A program made the position numbers and the translations under genes. The notes beneath the pieces are model-generated. The model searched no databases. It saw only the letters and a program-made list of their open reading frames with translations, and had not been told where the DNA came from. A stretch of DNA of 64,000 bases, from NCBI RefSeq assembly GCF_016864375.1, contig NZ_CP069354.1, positions 4,919,501 through 4,983,500 of the forward strand. Direction: 5' to 3'. Source of the DNA: Microvirga sp. VF16 (GTDB taxonomy: Bacteria; Pseudomonadota; Alphaproteobacteria; Rhizobiales; Beijerinckiaceae). Below are positions 15,692-25,039 of this stretch, piece after piece (position 1 is the stretch's first letter; every line of letters begins with the position of its first letter).

Positions 15692-16759
15692 ATGCCGCTA
15701 CTCATTCTCGCGATGCTGTTCGGATGGTTGCTGCCTAACCCTCTTCATGCTCAGGATGTGCCCTCCCCTCTCACGCGGATCGCCTTCGGCTCCTGTGCCG
15801 ACGAGGAGAAGCCTCAGCCGATCTGGGATGCGGTCCTGGCTTACCAGCCCCAGCTTTTCCTGTTCGCCGGGGACAACGTCTATGGCGACGTTCGTCAAGG
15901 ACGCGATGTGCCGGATGCAGAGCTGATCCAGAGCCTGCAAGAGTCGTATGCCCAGACGGCTCAGGTGTCAGGGATGGTGCGGCTCAGGAGCACCATCCCG
16001 CATCTCGCGACCTGGGATGATCATGACTACGGCAAGAATGATGCCGGGGCCGAGTTCGCCGGCCGCCATGAGGCCCAGCAGCTCTTTCTGCAGTTCTGGG
16101 ACGTGCCGCTATCGGATGTGCGCCACCGGCGCGAGGGAATTTACCACAGCCAGACCTTTGGCCCCGACGGGCAGCGGGTGCAGGTGATCCTGCTTGACAC
16201 CCGCTTCTTCCGCTCGCCCCTCAAGCCGACGGACCAGCGCAATGCTGCCGGTCGCGAGCGCTATCTGCCGGACGAGGATCCAGGCAAGACGATGCTGGGC
16301 GCGGCGCAGTGGTCCTGGCTGGCTGAGCGACTTCGGGAGCCGGCCGATGTGCGCCTCATCGTGTCGTCCATACAGGTGGTGGCGGAGGGGCATGGCTGGG
16401 AGCGCTGGGGCAACTTCCCCCGCGAGCGGCAGCGCCTCTACGACCTCATTCACACCACTGGGGCCGGTGGCGTGATCCTGCTGTCAGGCGACCGCCACGT
16501 GGGTGGCCTGTACCGCGAAACCACGGCAGCGCCCTATGCCCTCATCGAGATCACCTCGAGCGGCCTCAATCAGATCTTCCCGGGCAACAGGGAGGCCGGC
16601 CCGAACCGCCTCGGCGCGGTCTATGGAGCCCCGAACTTCGGCACGATCGATGTGGATTGGTGGGAACGAACGGTCACTCTCGCCTTGCGGAGCGAGAATG
16701 GTGAGCCCGTGCGCCGCCAGGTCGTGCGCTTGGACGAACTGAGGATCGCGGACCCATAG
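15692..16759 (+). CDS. PhoD-like metallophosphatase, exported
   Basis: 355 residues with a signal peptide (MPLLILAMLFGWLLPNPLHAQ). PhoD-type metal motifs: FGSCAD, FLFAGDNVYGD, TWDDHDYGKND, VILLDTRFFRSPL, and LLSGDRHVGGLY near residue 265. These give the phosphodiesterase/alkaline phosphatase D activity expected in the periplasm, on phosphate esters or lipids. The usual twin-arginine motif of PhoD is absent; the leader looks Sec-type. It stands alone, 100 bp before the MBL-fold gene on the same strand. Confidence 0.88.
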   Translation: MPLLILAMLFGWLLPNPLHAQDVPSPLTRIAFGSCADEEKPQPIWDAVLAYQPQLFLFAGDNVYGDVRQGRDVPDAELIQSLQESYAQTAQVSGMVRLRSTIPHLATWDDHDYGKNDAGAEFAGRHEAQQLFLQFWDVPLSDVRHRREGIYHSQTFGPDGQRVQVILLDTRFFRSPLKPTDQRNAAGRERYLPDEDPGKTMLGAAQWSWLAERLREPADVRLIVSSIQVVAEGHGWERWGNFPRERQRLYDLIHTTGAGGVILLSGDRHVGGLYRETTAAPYALIEITSSGLNQIFPGNREAGPNRLGAVYGAPNFGTIDVDWWERTVTLALRSENGEPVRRQVVRLDELRIADP

Positions 16760-16857
16760 CTTGCACAGGGCGAACAGCTTCATGCGTCAGGACAGAGCTG
16801 CGCGTTGGCGAGGCGCCGTGTCGTCCTATCTCGGGAGACACGGATGAGGTGATCATA

Positions 16858-17592
16858 ATGCAGCTGCAGGTCCTCGGGTGCGGTGACGCGTTCGGCTCGG
16901 GCGGACGCTTCCACACCTGCTTTCATGTCTCAGCAGGTTCCACCAGCTTTCTGATAGATTGTGGCGCCTCGTCGCTGATCGCCATGCGACGGTTTGGGGT
17001 TGACCCGAATACCGTCCGGACTGTGCTGATCTCGCACTTGCATGGCGACCACTTCGGCGGGCTGCCGTTTCTGTTGCTCGATGCTCAGTTCGTCAGCCGC
17101 CGGACGACCCCGCTCACGATCGCTGGGCCGCCGACCCTGTCCGCGCGTCTGCAGGCGCTCCGAGAAACCATGTTCCCGGGCTCCACGGAATCGGACCTGG
17201 GATTTCCGCTCGACATCGTTGAACTCGAGCCGCAGGTAACCACCCAGGTGAACGGCGTCTCAGTGATCCCCTATCTGGTGCGTCATCCCTCAGGGGCTCC
17301 CTCCTACGCGCTGCGGTGCCAGGTCGAGCACCAGACCCTTTGCTATTCTGGCGACACGGAATGGGCCCCAGCGCTCATCGAGGCTGCACGAGGCACGGAT
17401 GTGTTCATTGCGGAGTGCTATACCTTCGACGGGCCGGTGCCCTTCCATATGAATTGGATGAGCCTGCGCGAGCACCTGCCGGAGATTGGAGCCAAGCGCG
17501 TGCTGCTGACCCACATGAGCAAGGGCATGCTCGAACAGGTCGCGATTGACGGCGCCGAGCGTACCGAGGACGGCCTGGTTCTGGAGATCTAA
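16858..17592 (+). CDS. metallo-beta-lactamase-fold hydrolase (RNase Z-like)
   Basis: 244 residues. The zinc motif H60-L-H-G-D-H65 (ISHLHGDHFGG), the downstream GDTEW and the final LTHMS supply the MBL ligands. The opening MQLQVLGCGDAFGSGGRFHT is typical of the RNase Z-like/phosphodiesterase subgroup of the fold (ElaC/COG1234), but the protein lacks the long exosite arm, so it may act on a small molecule. The ATG at 16858 is chosen over GTG 16849 because GATGAGG ends at 16849. Cytoplasmic. Confidence 0.85.
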   Translation: MQLQVLGCGDAFGSGGRFHTCFHVSAGSTSFLIDCGASSLIAMRRFGVDPNTVRTVLISHLHGDHFGGLPFLLLDAQFVSRRTTPLTIAGPPTLSARLQALRETMFPGSTESDLGFPLDIVELEPQVTTQVNGVSVIPYLVRHPSGAPSYALRCQVEHQTLCYSGDTEWAPALIEAARGTDVFIAECYTFDGPVPFHMNWMSLREHLPEIGAKRVLLTHMSKGMLEQVAIDGAERTEDGLVLEI

Positions 17593-17638
17593 TCCTGGAG
17601 CGGATTGGTGGAGGAGCCGAGCGCCCCCTCCCTTGCCG

Positions 17639-18628
17639 CTACGTGTCTGGATGCGAGACCTCCTTGGCGTGAGCGACGACCTGGAGGGCTTGAGGCAAAG
17701 CGTGTGGATCGGGTGGCTTCGCGCGCCGATTGGCCAGCTTCGGCTCAGCGACCAAGCGGCTTCGCACGACCTCGTCCGGTGATCGCCCCTTGAGCACGCG
17801 CTGGCGTCTTCTGTTGTAGGCTTGGTTGAAGCCCTTGAGCAGCGTCTCCAGATCCCCATGGCTGTAGATCGTGATGCCGAGCACTTCACGCTGCACCCGT
17901 CCATTGAAGCGCTCGGCGAGACCATTCGTCTGCGGCGTATACGGCTTGGTCCTGCGATGCTCCACCTTCAACTGGTGGCAGGCGTCCTCGAAGCCATCAG
18001 CGGTAAAGCACGAGCCACGGTCGGTGAGCACGTGGGTGACCTTGAAGGGAAACGCGCGGATCGCTTCTTTGAGGAAGGCAATCGCGCTTATGGCCAGCTC
18101 GTCGTCTTTGACGGCCAGGTGCACCCAGCGCGAGCAGCGGTCGATGGCGACATAGAGGAAGCGTTTGCGGCTCTCGCCATTGGCGGTTCTCAGCTTGGGC
18201 AGGTGTTTGATGTCCATGTGCACGAAGCCGAGATCGTAGTCCTTGAAGGTGCCGCTCCGGCGCTGGCGCTGCTGCGCCGGTGGCAGGCGGCCTAAGCCTT
18301 CAGCCTTGAGGATGCGGTAGACCGCATCACGGTTGAGATGCGGCAGGAAATGCGTGACCACGAAGGTCAGATCGTCGAGCGGAAAGCCGGTGGCCTGCCT
18401 CAGGGCGCAGACGATGGCGCGTTCCTCCTCGGTGGCCCTCCAGGGCAGCTTGTGCGGCCGGCTGCTGTGGTCCTGACAGTCTTTGGGGCCGCGCTTGCGC
18501 CATTTGCGGACCGTCTCGGTGCTCACACTGAAGCGCTGGGCCAGCACGCCCGTCGGCTCGGATGAGCGGGCAATCTCCTGGCGGACGGCTGGAGTGGTGC
18601 GGGCTTGCGGATGAAGGGAGTGCATCAT
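17639..18628 (-). CDS. IS481 family transposase
   Basis: 329 residues and apparently intact: an N-terminal helix-turn-helix (VRQEIARSSEPTGVLAQRFSVSTETVRKW), an HTH/linker with a basic patch, then an rve-type DDE domain with Asp in FVHMDIKHLPKL, Asp in HVLTDRGSCF, and Glu in NGLAERFNGRV. GHGDLETLLKGFNQAYNRRR-like spacing near the end is usual. I could not define inverted repeats with confidence, so the element's limits are uncertain; it lies between the MBL gene and an IS6 remnant. Confidence 0.9.
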   Translation of the reverse strand: MMHSLHPQARTTPAVRQEIARSSEPTGVLAQRFSVSTETVRKWRKRGPKDCQDHSSRPHKLPWRATEEERAIVCALRQATGFPLDDLTFVVTHFLPHLNRDAVYRILKAEGLGRLPPAQQRQRRSGTFKDYDLGFVHMDIKHLPKLRTANGESRKRFLYVAIDRCSRWVHLAVKDDELAISAIAFLKEAIRAFPFKVTHVLTDRGSCFTADGFEDACHQLKVEHRRTKPYTPQTNGLAERFNGRVQREVLGITIYSHGDLETLLKGFNQAYNRRRQRVLKGRSPDEVVRSRLVAEPKLANRRAKPPDPHALPQALQVVAHAKEVSHPDT

Positions 18629-18949
18629 GTCCTCCTGCGATGAGGAGCTCGGCGCCGCAGGCCGTCAAAGCGCCAAGCATACTCCTCAATCGCGCAACGC
18701 ACTTGGTCCCAACAACGTTCCGCCACCAGACAGCTACGAATGCCCACGGGGCATGCCGCCGGTCACACGAGTGTGCGTCGCTCATGCCTGGCGAGCATAA
18801 GGATCCGAAGGGCAGTCACTGACGAAAGATTTCAGGGCGCGCATCGCGACCCGGCTACTGACTCATCAGTGAGGACAGAAGAAGGCAGCAGAGCTGCCCC
18901 ACAAAGCCTTGTATTCTCCAGTGCCACGCTAACGGCGAGGGAGAGGCTG
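18629..18949. other. DNA between the IS481 transposase and the IS6 remnant
   Basis: No supported gene. It probably contains the upstream end of the IS481 element; no clear terminal repeat was identified. Confidence 0.35.
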
Positions 18950-19770
18950 GGTTGTGTCGCAAACTCGGAGAGGAGACGCGAAACGGACAATTACTCAGTA
19001 GCAATCTCAGGCGGCGAGCAGCTCGAACTGCTCGGCAAGTGAAGGCCGCGGATTGCAGGCATACCTCGCCTGTCCCTTCCGCATCATATGGATCACCTCG
19101 ATGCCGCCCAGGATCACGCGAGCGCTGCCAATTGACTTGAAACCAAGCATCGGCCACACCCGCCTCTTGGTGGCCCGATGATCCTGCTCGATACGATTGT
19201 TGAGGTAGGCACTTTGGCGGATGCGAATGGGTTTCAGATCGCGTCGCGATCTGCCCTGGAGCCGGTCTGCGGTATCACAGGACAGGATCGCCTCGCGGTT
19301 CGTCTGGCTGCCGTCAATGACGATCCGCTCGGGTCGGCCATGCCGCTTCAGAGCCTTGCGCAGAAAACGCTTGGCGGCTGTCAAATTACGCCGCCCGCTG
19401 AACCAGAACTCCACCGTCGCCGTTGCTGTCGATGGCTCGGTAGAGGTATTTCCATTGACCTCGAACTTTGATGTAAGTCTCGTCCATGTGCCATTTTCGG
19501 CTGACGGCTCGCTTGCGGAGATTGAACTGCTCCAGCAACTGCGGTGCGTAATGTACCGTCCAGCGATGGATGTTCGCATGGTCGACGGAGATGCCGCGCT
19601 CGGCCATCATCTCTTCAAGGTTTCTTAGACTCAGATGGTAGGCCAAGCATCACCGGACGCACAGCAGGATCTCCGGGCGATCGAAATGGCGGCCTTTGAG
19701 CATCATGCACCTCCGGAGCTGGCCGGAGATGTAGACCGAACGGAGTTACCTACAAGTTTGCGACACCTCC
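18950..19770 (-). mobile_element. second IS6 family element, inactive
   Basis: Ends share GTGTCGCAAACT: GGTTGTGTCGCAAACT at the left (18950) and GGAGGTGTCGCAAACT read inward from the right (19770). This is a different IS6 lineage from the element at 10.7 kb, whose ends carry TTGCATTAAC. No 8-bp target repeat is evident. Confidence 0.7.
19007..19706 (-). pseudogene. IS6 family transposase with a stop codon and a frameshift
   Basis: From MMLKGRHFDRPEILLCVR the Trp codon before CLAYHLSLRNLEEMM is TGA (read from 19650-19652). The DDE domain starts with WHMDETYIKVRGQWKYLY. A frame change after AIDSNGD leads to EFWFSGRRNLTAAKRFLRKAL, then YLNNRIEQDHRATKRR and the C-terminus PRPSLAEQFELLAA. One point mutation and one indel therefore separate it from an active gene, so decay is relatively recent. 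Confidence 0.85.
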
Positions 19771-20001
19771 GAAAGATCTGCTATGGAATTACAAACCAAC
19801 AGCGACAGCGAAACCCGGCATCTGTTAACTGATAGCCCTCCTCTTATTTGTCAAAAAAGTATCAGTGCCAAGTGCGAAACGTGCTGGTGCTCGCCGACAG
19901 CGCCGACTACCGTAATGCTGTGCTGAGAGCCGAAACGAAATCGGCCGAGTAGGGAGTTAGGGTCGTGTCGGGGAGTTACCCCGACCCTGGAGGAGACGGA
20001 C

Positions 20002-20949
20002 ATGGAGCCGGATCTCGAGGTTGTTCAGATAAGGCCCGGCGAGTCCTTTGCCGCCTGGTCGCATGGATACCCCTACCGGACTGTGCGCTGGCACTTCCAT
20101 CCCGAATACGAGCTTCACTTGGTGGTCGCCACCTCCGGCCGATATTTCGTCGGCGATTTCATCGGCGAGTTCGAGCCTGGCAACCTTGTCCTGACCGGAC
20201 CGAACCTTCCGCACAACTGGGTCAGCAATATCCCGAAAGATACGAGCATTCCACTGCGCTGCCGCATCATCCAATTTGGAGAGGAATTCGTCGGCAGGGC
20301 CATAAAAGCTTTTCCGGAGCTCGCTGCCCTTGCGCCGGTGCTGGAATCATCGCGGCGCGGAGTGTCGTTCAATGAAGAGACCAGCCGCCAGTTGGCACCG
20401 CTCATGGACGAGATGATGACCGCCCAGGGCATGCGCCGGATCGAGCTGTTCATGTTGATCGCCGGTCTGCTGAGTCGTGCACAGGGGTCGCGGATGCTCG
20501 CCAGTGCCAGCTACCTGCCCGATCCTTCCGGCTACATGTCAACCGGGATAAACAAGGCGCTCGCCTATATCCGAGAGAACCTAACCCGACCCTTCAACGA
20601 GGCGGATCTCGCTGCAATCGCGGGCCAATCAACAAGCGCCTTCTCGCGCGCATTTCGCCAGCACACCGGCATGTCGTTGGTGCAGTATGTGAAACGCCTG
20701 CGCATCAACCTCGCCTGCCAGATCCTGATGAGCGATGAACAGGCTTCAATCACCAGCATCTGCTACGAAGTAGGCTACAACAACCTGTCCAATTTCAACA
20801 GGCAGTTCCTTACCGAGAAGGGCATGACGCCCTCTCAGTTCCGACGGCTCCTGCTCGACAATATCAAAACATCCGATGGCGCTAAAGGGAGGACCCAAAA
20901 GGAGCATCAGTCGCTGAATACGAACTGGCGCAACCCAGTATCACTATAA
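20002..20949 (+). CDS. AraC family transcriptional regulator of the ribitol operon
   Basis: 315 residues: an N-terminal cupin-like sensor (about 15-110; WHFHPEYELHLV, GNLVLTGPNLPHNW) and two C-terminal helix-turn-helix motifs (about 190-285; FNEADLAAIAGQSTSAFSRAFRQ and SITSICYEVGYNNLSNFNRQF). AraC regulators of this build activate sugar or polyol genes on binding the inducer. Only 19 bp separate it from the binding-protein gene, so it is likely co-transcribed with the operon it controls. Ribitol or D-ribulose as inducer is inferred from the neighbours. Confidence 0.9.
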   Translation: MEPDLEVVQIRPGESFAAWSHGYPYRTVRWHFHPEYELHLVVATSGRYFVGDFIGEFEPGNLVLTGPNLPHNWVSNIPKDTSIPLRCRIIQFGEEFVGRAIKAFPELAALAPVLESSRRGVSFNEETSRQLAPLMDEMMTAQGMRRIELFMLIAGLLSRAQGSRMLASASYLPDPSGYMSTGINKALAYIRENLTRPFNEADLAAIAGQSTSAFSRAFRQHTGMSLVQYVKRLRINLACQILMSDEQASITSICYEVGYNNLSNFNRQFLTEKGMTPSQFRRLLLDNIKTSDGAKGRTQKEHQSLNTNWRNPVSL

Positions 20950-20968
20950 GTCCAAGGGAGAGAAACAA

Positions 20969-22045
20969 ATGACGAAGTCTTCATGGAAACTCACGGGCCT
21001 CGCGGCGCTGACGCTATCCCTGCTCGCGGGCACGGGTAGCGTCATGGCCCAGAATGCGAAAGTCTCCAATGCCACTGTCGCGTTCCTCATGCCGGACCAA
21101 GCGTCAACGCGCTACGAGGAGCACGACTTTCCTGGCTTCAAAGCAGAAATGGAAAAACTCTGCCCGACATGCAAGGTCATCTATCAGAACGCCGATGCCA
21201 ATGTGTCGCGCCAGCAGCAGCAATTCAACTCTGCGATCTCACAGGGCGCGAAGGTGATCGTGCTCGATCCGGTTGACTCCACCGCAGCCGCCTCCCTGGT
21301 CAAGCAGGCGCAAAGCCAAGGCATCAAGGTGATCGCATATGACAGACCCGTACCGGACGCCAAGGCCGACTTCTACGTTTCTTTCGACAATCAGGCCATC
21401 GGCAAATCCATCGCAGATTCGCTGGTGCAACACTTGAAGAAATCCAACGTGACTGCCGGCAGCGGCACAGGCGTCCTGCAGATCAACGGCTCACCGACAG
21501 ACGCGGCTGCAGGTCTCATCAAGAAGGGTATCCACGAAGGTCTCGACAACAGTGGCTATCCCATTCTGGCCGAATACGACACGCCAGACTGGGCTCCTCC
21601 GAAGGCGCAGCAATGGGCCAGCGGTCAGATCACGCGTTTCGGCAAAAATATCCTCGGTGTTGTGGCGGCCAATGACGGCACCGCCGGGGGCGCGATCGCT
21701 GCGTTCAAGGCCGCAGGTGTGAACCCGGTCCCATCGGTTACCGGCAACGACGCGACGATCGCAGCGCTGCAGCTCATCATTGCGGGCGACCAGTACAATA
21801 CCATTTCCAAGCCGAGCGAGATCGTGGCGGCTGCCGCGGCCAATGCGGCTGTCCAACTCCTGGCCGGAGAAACGCCGAAGGCGGAGACGACGCTCTTCAA
21901 CACGCCGTCGAAGCTGTTCGTCCCGGCGGTGATTACGGCCGAAAATCTGAAGGCCGAGATCATCGACAAGAAGATCAATACGGCGGAACAGCTCTGCTCC
22001 GGCCGTTATGCCGAAGGCTGCAAGAAGTTGGGAATTACCAACTAG
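20969..22045 (+). CDS. rbtA: ribitol ABC transporter, periplasmic sugar-binding protein
   Basis: 358 residues. The signal peptide runs to about residue 27 (LLAGTGSVMAQ). The mature part is a type-1 periplasmic binding protein of the RbsB/XylF class: VAFLMPDQASTRYEEHDFPG, FNSAISQGAKVIVLDPVDST, VIAYDRPVPDAKADFYVSFD, and a late VTGNDATIAALQLIIAG loop. Two paired cysteines (CPTC; CSGRYAEGC) may form disulphides. First structural gene of the importer; a strong stem-loop follows it at 22060-22083. Symbol by analogy with rhizobial ribitol loci. Confidence 0.88.
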   Translation: MTKSSWKLTGLAALTLSLLAGTGSVMAQNAKVSNATVAFLMPDQASTRYEEHDFPGFKAEMEKLCPTCKVIYQNADANVSRQQQQFNSAISQGAKVIVLDPVDSTAAASLVKQAQSQGIKVIAYDRPVPDAKADFYVSFDNQAIGKSIADSLVQHLKKSNVTAGSGTGVLQINGSPTDAAAGLIKKGIHEGLDNSGYPILAEYDTPDWAPPKAQQWASGQITRFGKNILGVVAANDGTAGGAIAAFKAAGVNPVPSVTGNDATIAALQLIIAGDQYNTISKPSEIVAAAAANAAVQLLAGETPKAETTLFNTPSKLFVPAVITAENLKAEIIDKKINTAEQLCSGRYAEGCKKLGITN

Positions 22046-22059
22046 CCAGCAAGGTTCCA

Positions 22060-22083
22060 TCCGGCCGCCTGACGGCGGCCGGA
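22060..22083 (+). promoter_or_regulatory. stem-loop between binding-protein and ATPase genes
   Basis: TCCGGCCGCC-TGAC-GGCGGCCGGA, a perfect 10-bp GC stem with a tetraloop 14 bp after the stop codon and no T-run. At this place such hairpins usually protect the upstream message, so that binding protein is made in excess over the membrane parts; that role is inferred. Confidence 0.7.
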
Positions 22084-22123
22084 CCTCCCCAAGGCACGGG
22101 AGGATACCACCGAGGCATATCAC

Positions 22124-22966
22124 ATGACGAACATCGATGAACCGAGAGGCGACACGCGCGAGCAAGTGCTCAACCTGCGCGGTATATCGAAGCATTTTGG
22201 TGCCGTGTCTGCACTGACCGATATCGATCTGGATGTCCATGCCGGCGAGGTTGTTGCGCTCGTCGGCGACAATGGCGCCGGCAAGTCTACACTGGTCAAA
22301 ATCCTGGCCGGGGTGCACCAGCCGAACTCGGGGTCGATCACCTTTCGTGGACAACCGGTGACGCTCGACGATCCGAGCACGGCACTTGGCCTCGGCATCG
22401 CAACGGTGTTCCAGGACCTTGCTCTGTGCGAGAACCTCGACGTGGTTGCCAATATCTTTCTTGGTCGAGAGCTCACCCCTCTCCGGCTTGATGAAGTGTC
22501 CATGGAGGTGAAGGCCTGGACCCTGCTCAACGAGCTGTCCGCACGCATTCCGAGTGTCCGCGAACCGGTCGCCTCACTCTCCGGAGGACAGCGCCAGACC
22601 GTCGCCATTGCGCGCTCGCTGCTGCTCGAGCCGAAACTCATCCTCCTCGACGAGCCGACGGCCGCTCTCGGCGTCGCCCAGACGGCCGAAGTGCTGGACC
22701 TGATCGAGCGCGTGCGTGACCGTGGTCTCGGCGTGATCATGATCAGTCACAACATGGAAGACGTACGCGCGGTCGCGGACCGCATCGTGGTGCTCAGGCT
22801 GGGCCGGAACAACGGTGTCTTCGCTCCAGATGCATCCAATCAGGAACTGGTCAGCGCCATCACGGGGGCTGCCAATAATTCGGTTTCCCGCCGCGCCAGC
22901 CGACGTCAAGCCCAGAGCGGGCAAGGCCAGGATCAGCAGGCCCAACGCCCGGAGGCACGCCGATGA
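22124..22966 (+). CDS. rbtB: ribitol ABC transporter ATP-binding protein
   Basis: 280 residues: a single nucleotide-binding domain, half the length of classical RbsA/XylG with two. Walker A GDNGAGKST (about residue 48), signature LSGGQRQTVAIARSL, Walker B LILLDEPTAAL and an H-loop with ISHNMEDV are all intact. The C-terminal tail (NNSVSRRASRRQ...) is basic and low in complexity. It overlaps the permease start by 4 bp (ATGA), showing translational coupling. Like FrcA/XylG-type single-domain proteins it would work as a homodimer. Confidence 0.9.
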   Translation: MTNIDEPRGDTREQVLNLRGISKHFGAVSALTDIDLDVHAGEVVALVGDNGAGKSTLVKILAGVHQPNSGSITFRGQPVTLDDPSTALGLGIATVFQDLALCENLDVVANIFLGRELTPLRLDEVSMEVKAWTLLNELSARIPSVREPVASLSGGQRQTVAIARSLLLEPKLILLDEPTAALGVAQTAEVLDLIERVRDRGLGVIMISHNMEDVRAVADRIVVLRLGRNNGVFAPDASNQELVSAITGAANNSVSRRASRRQAQSGQGQDQQAQRPEARR

Positions 22967-24222
22967 CCAAGAGCGTGGATCAGAACACGCAGGTTGCCCC
23001 GATGCTTGACCGCAGGGACGAGCGCGTCAAGCATGCCGAAGGGCTCGGCGGCTCGATCCGCGCTTTTCTGGACAGGGTGCGGTCAGGCGATCTCGGCTCT
23101 CTTCCCGTGATTGTCGGTCTTGCGATCATCTGGACGGTGTTCCAGAGCCTCAATCCGGTCTTCCTCGCACCGAACAACCTTGTCAATCTGCTGTTCGACT
23201 GCTCAACGATCGGCGTGATTGCTCTGGGCATCGTTTGCATTCTGATGGTGGGCGAGATCGACCTGTCGGTCGGATCGGTCAGCGGCTTCGCGTCGGCGCT
23301 GGTAGGCGTCCTGTGGGTGAACCAGGGCTGGCCGGTCGGAATTGCTATCATCGCCGCGCTTGCCTTTGGGACGCTGATTGGCGCGATCTACGCATCCCTG
23401 TTCAACCGCTTCGGCATGCCGAGCTTCGTATCGACGCTGGCCGGTCTCCTGTCCGTGCTCGGTCTGCAGCTCTACCTCCTCGGCTCGACCGGCTCGATCA
23501 ACCTCCCCTACGAGTCGCCTCTGGTCAATTTCGGCCAGTTGCTCGTCATGCCCGATCCGGTCTCATACATCCTTGCGGCGCTCCCTGGCATCGTGCTTCT
23601 CGTACTCGAGTACCGAACCGCAGCTCGTCGGCGAGCCGCGGGATTGTCCTCCCACCCGCTGGGCCGGCTCCTCGTGCGCGCCGTGGTCCTCACCGTCATT
23701 CTGGAATTCATCGTCTATTACCTTAATCTCGACCGCGGCATTCCGTGGATGTTCGGACTCTTCGTCGGCCTCGTAGTGGCGATGGACTATGCGCTGACGC
23801 GCACCAAGTGGGGCCGGTCGATGATCGCCGTGGGCGGCAACCGCGAGGCTGCACGCCGGGCCGGCATCAATGTCCGATACATCTATACGACGGCCTTCAT
23901 GCTGTGTTCGGCACTGGCCGCCACCGGGGGAATTCTGTCCGCCGCACGCTTGGCTTCAGCCAGTCAGCAGGCAGGCACAGGCGACGTCAACCTCAACGCT
24001 ATCGCGGCCGCCGTGATTGGTGGAACGAGCCTGTTCGGCGGGCGCGGCAGCGCCTATTCCGCTCTGCTGGGCATCATTGTCATTCAATCGATCGCCAGCG
24101 GCCTGACGCTGCTCGATCTCTCCTCATCGCTCCGGTACATGATCACCGGTGCCGTGCTTGCCATTGCCGTCATCGTCGACTCGCTGGCGCGCCGTTCGCG
24201 TGTCTCGCATGGCCGGGCTTAG
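22963..24222 (+). CDS. rbtC: ribitol ABC transporter permease
   Basis: 419 residues with about ten hydrophobic helices of the RbsC/XylH (BPD_transp_2) family. The family loop is visible as IGVIALGIVCILMVGEIDLSVGS and again, after a cytoplasmic insertion with a basic RRRAAGLSSHPLGR stretch, as AIAAAVIGGTSLFGGRGS near the end. Length agrees with XylH-like permeases. It forms a homodimer in the inner membrane with the ATPase. The dehydrogenase gene follows 25 bp later. Confidence 0.9.
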   Translation: MTKSVDQNTQVAPMLDRRDERVKHAEGLGGSIRAFLDRVRSGDLGSLPVIVGLAIIWTVFQSLNPVFLAPNNLVNLLFDCSTIGVIALGIVCILMVGEIDLSVGSVSGFASALVGVLWVNQGWPVGIAIIAALAFGTLIGAIYASLFNRFGMPSFVSTLAGLLSVLGLQLYLLGSTGSINLPYESPLVNFGQLLVMPDPVSYILAALPGIVLLVLEYRTAARRRAAGLSSHPLGRLLVRAVVLTVILEFIVYYLNLDRGIPWMFGLFVGLVVAMDYALTRTKWGRSMIAVGGNREAARRAGINVRYIYTTAFMLCSALAATGGILSAARLASASQQAGTGDVNLNAIAAAVIGGTSLFGGRGSAYSALLGIIVIQSIASGLTLLDLSSSLRYMITGAVLAIAVIVDSLARRSRVSHGRA

Positions 24223-24247
24223 GTCACATCAGACAAAAGGGAAAGCC

Positions 24248-24976
24248 ATGGGTGAAAAGTTATCCGGGAAGGTCGCCGCAATCACCGGAGCGGCCTCGGG
24301 CATCGGTCTTGAATGTTCCAGGGCCCTGCTTTCCGAGGGCGCGCGGGTCGTTCTCGTCGATCGCGACGAGGAGGCGCTGAAGAGCGTTTGTGCCGACCTC
24401 GGTCCTCAGGCGATCTCCTTGCGGGTGGACGTGACCGATCCGGGAAGCGTCGCCCGTATGATGCCGCAGATCCTGGAGCGAGTCGGGCAGCTCGATATCT
24501 TCCACGCGAATGCCGGTTCCTATATCGGCGGTGAGATCCTGGAAGGCGATCCCGACGCCTGGGACCGCATGCTGAATCTCAACATCAATGCCGTCTTCCG
24601 CTCCATCCATGCCGTGCTGCCGCACATGGTGGAACGCAAGACCGGTGATATCATCGTCACCAGCTCGATCGCCGGCCTCGTTCCTGTGGTGTGGGAGCCG
24701 ATCTACACCGCCTCGAAGCACGCCGTACAGGCCTTCGTGCATACGGTGCGGCGGCAGGTCGCGAAATACGGGTTGCGTGTCGGCGCCGTAGCGCCGGGCC
24801 CGGTAGTCACAGCCCTGATCAAAGACTGGCCCAAGGAGAAGCTTGAGGCGGAGCTGGCGGCGGGAGGGCTCATGCAACCGGCGGAAGTGGCCGATGCTGT
24901 CCTGTACATGCTGACGAGACCGCGCAACGTCACCATTCGCGACCTCGTGATCCTACCGCAAAGCAACGACCTGTAG
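24248..24976 (+). CDS. rbtD: ribitol 2-dehydrogenase (SDR family)
   Basis: 242 residues. It oxidises ribitol to D-ribulose with NAD (EC 1.1.1.56). The nucleotide motif TGAASGIG (13-20), NAG (about 88-90), and the catalytic Ser140/Tyr153/Lys157 (TSSIAG ... YTASK) are present. Beyond the general fold, stretches such as LDIFHANAG, YIGG, EGDPD.WDR, WEPIYTASKHAVQAFVHT and the C-terminal RDLVILPQSNDL follow enterobacterial ribitol dehydrogenase as I remember it, so the substrate call is unusually firm for an SDR. The ATG at 24248 has AAAGGGAAA upstream. It sits between importer and kinase. Confidence 0.92.
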   Translation: MGEKLSGKVAAITGAASGIGLECSRALLSEGARVVLVDRDEEALKSVCADLGPQAISLRVDVTDPGSVARMMPQILERVGQLDIFHANAGSYIGGEILEGDPDAWDRMLNLNINAVFRSIHAVLPHMVERKTGDIIVTSSIAGLVPVVWEPIYTASKHAVQAFVHTVRRQVAKYGLRVGAVAPGPVVTALIKDWPKEKLEAELAAGGLMQPAEVADAVLYMLTRPRNVTIRDLVILPQSNDL

Positions 24977-25039
24977 CGCCCGCCGAATTCGCGGCGCACT
25001 GCGACATGTCTCTCGACTCACTTAGATATCCGAATAGTC

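Noticed and set aside
19860..19952. short coding remnant before the AraC gene (VRNVLVLADSADYRNAVLRA)
   Set aside because: A 35-codon open stretch without a start or ribosome site; no family recognised.
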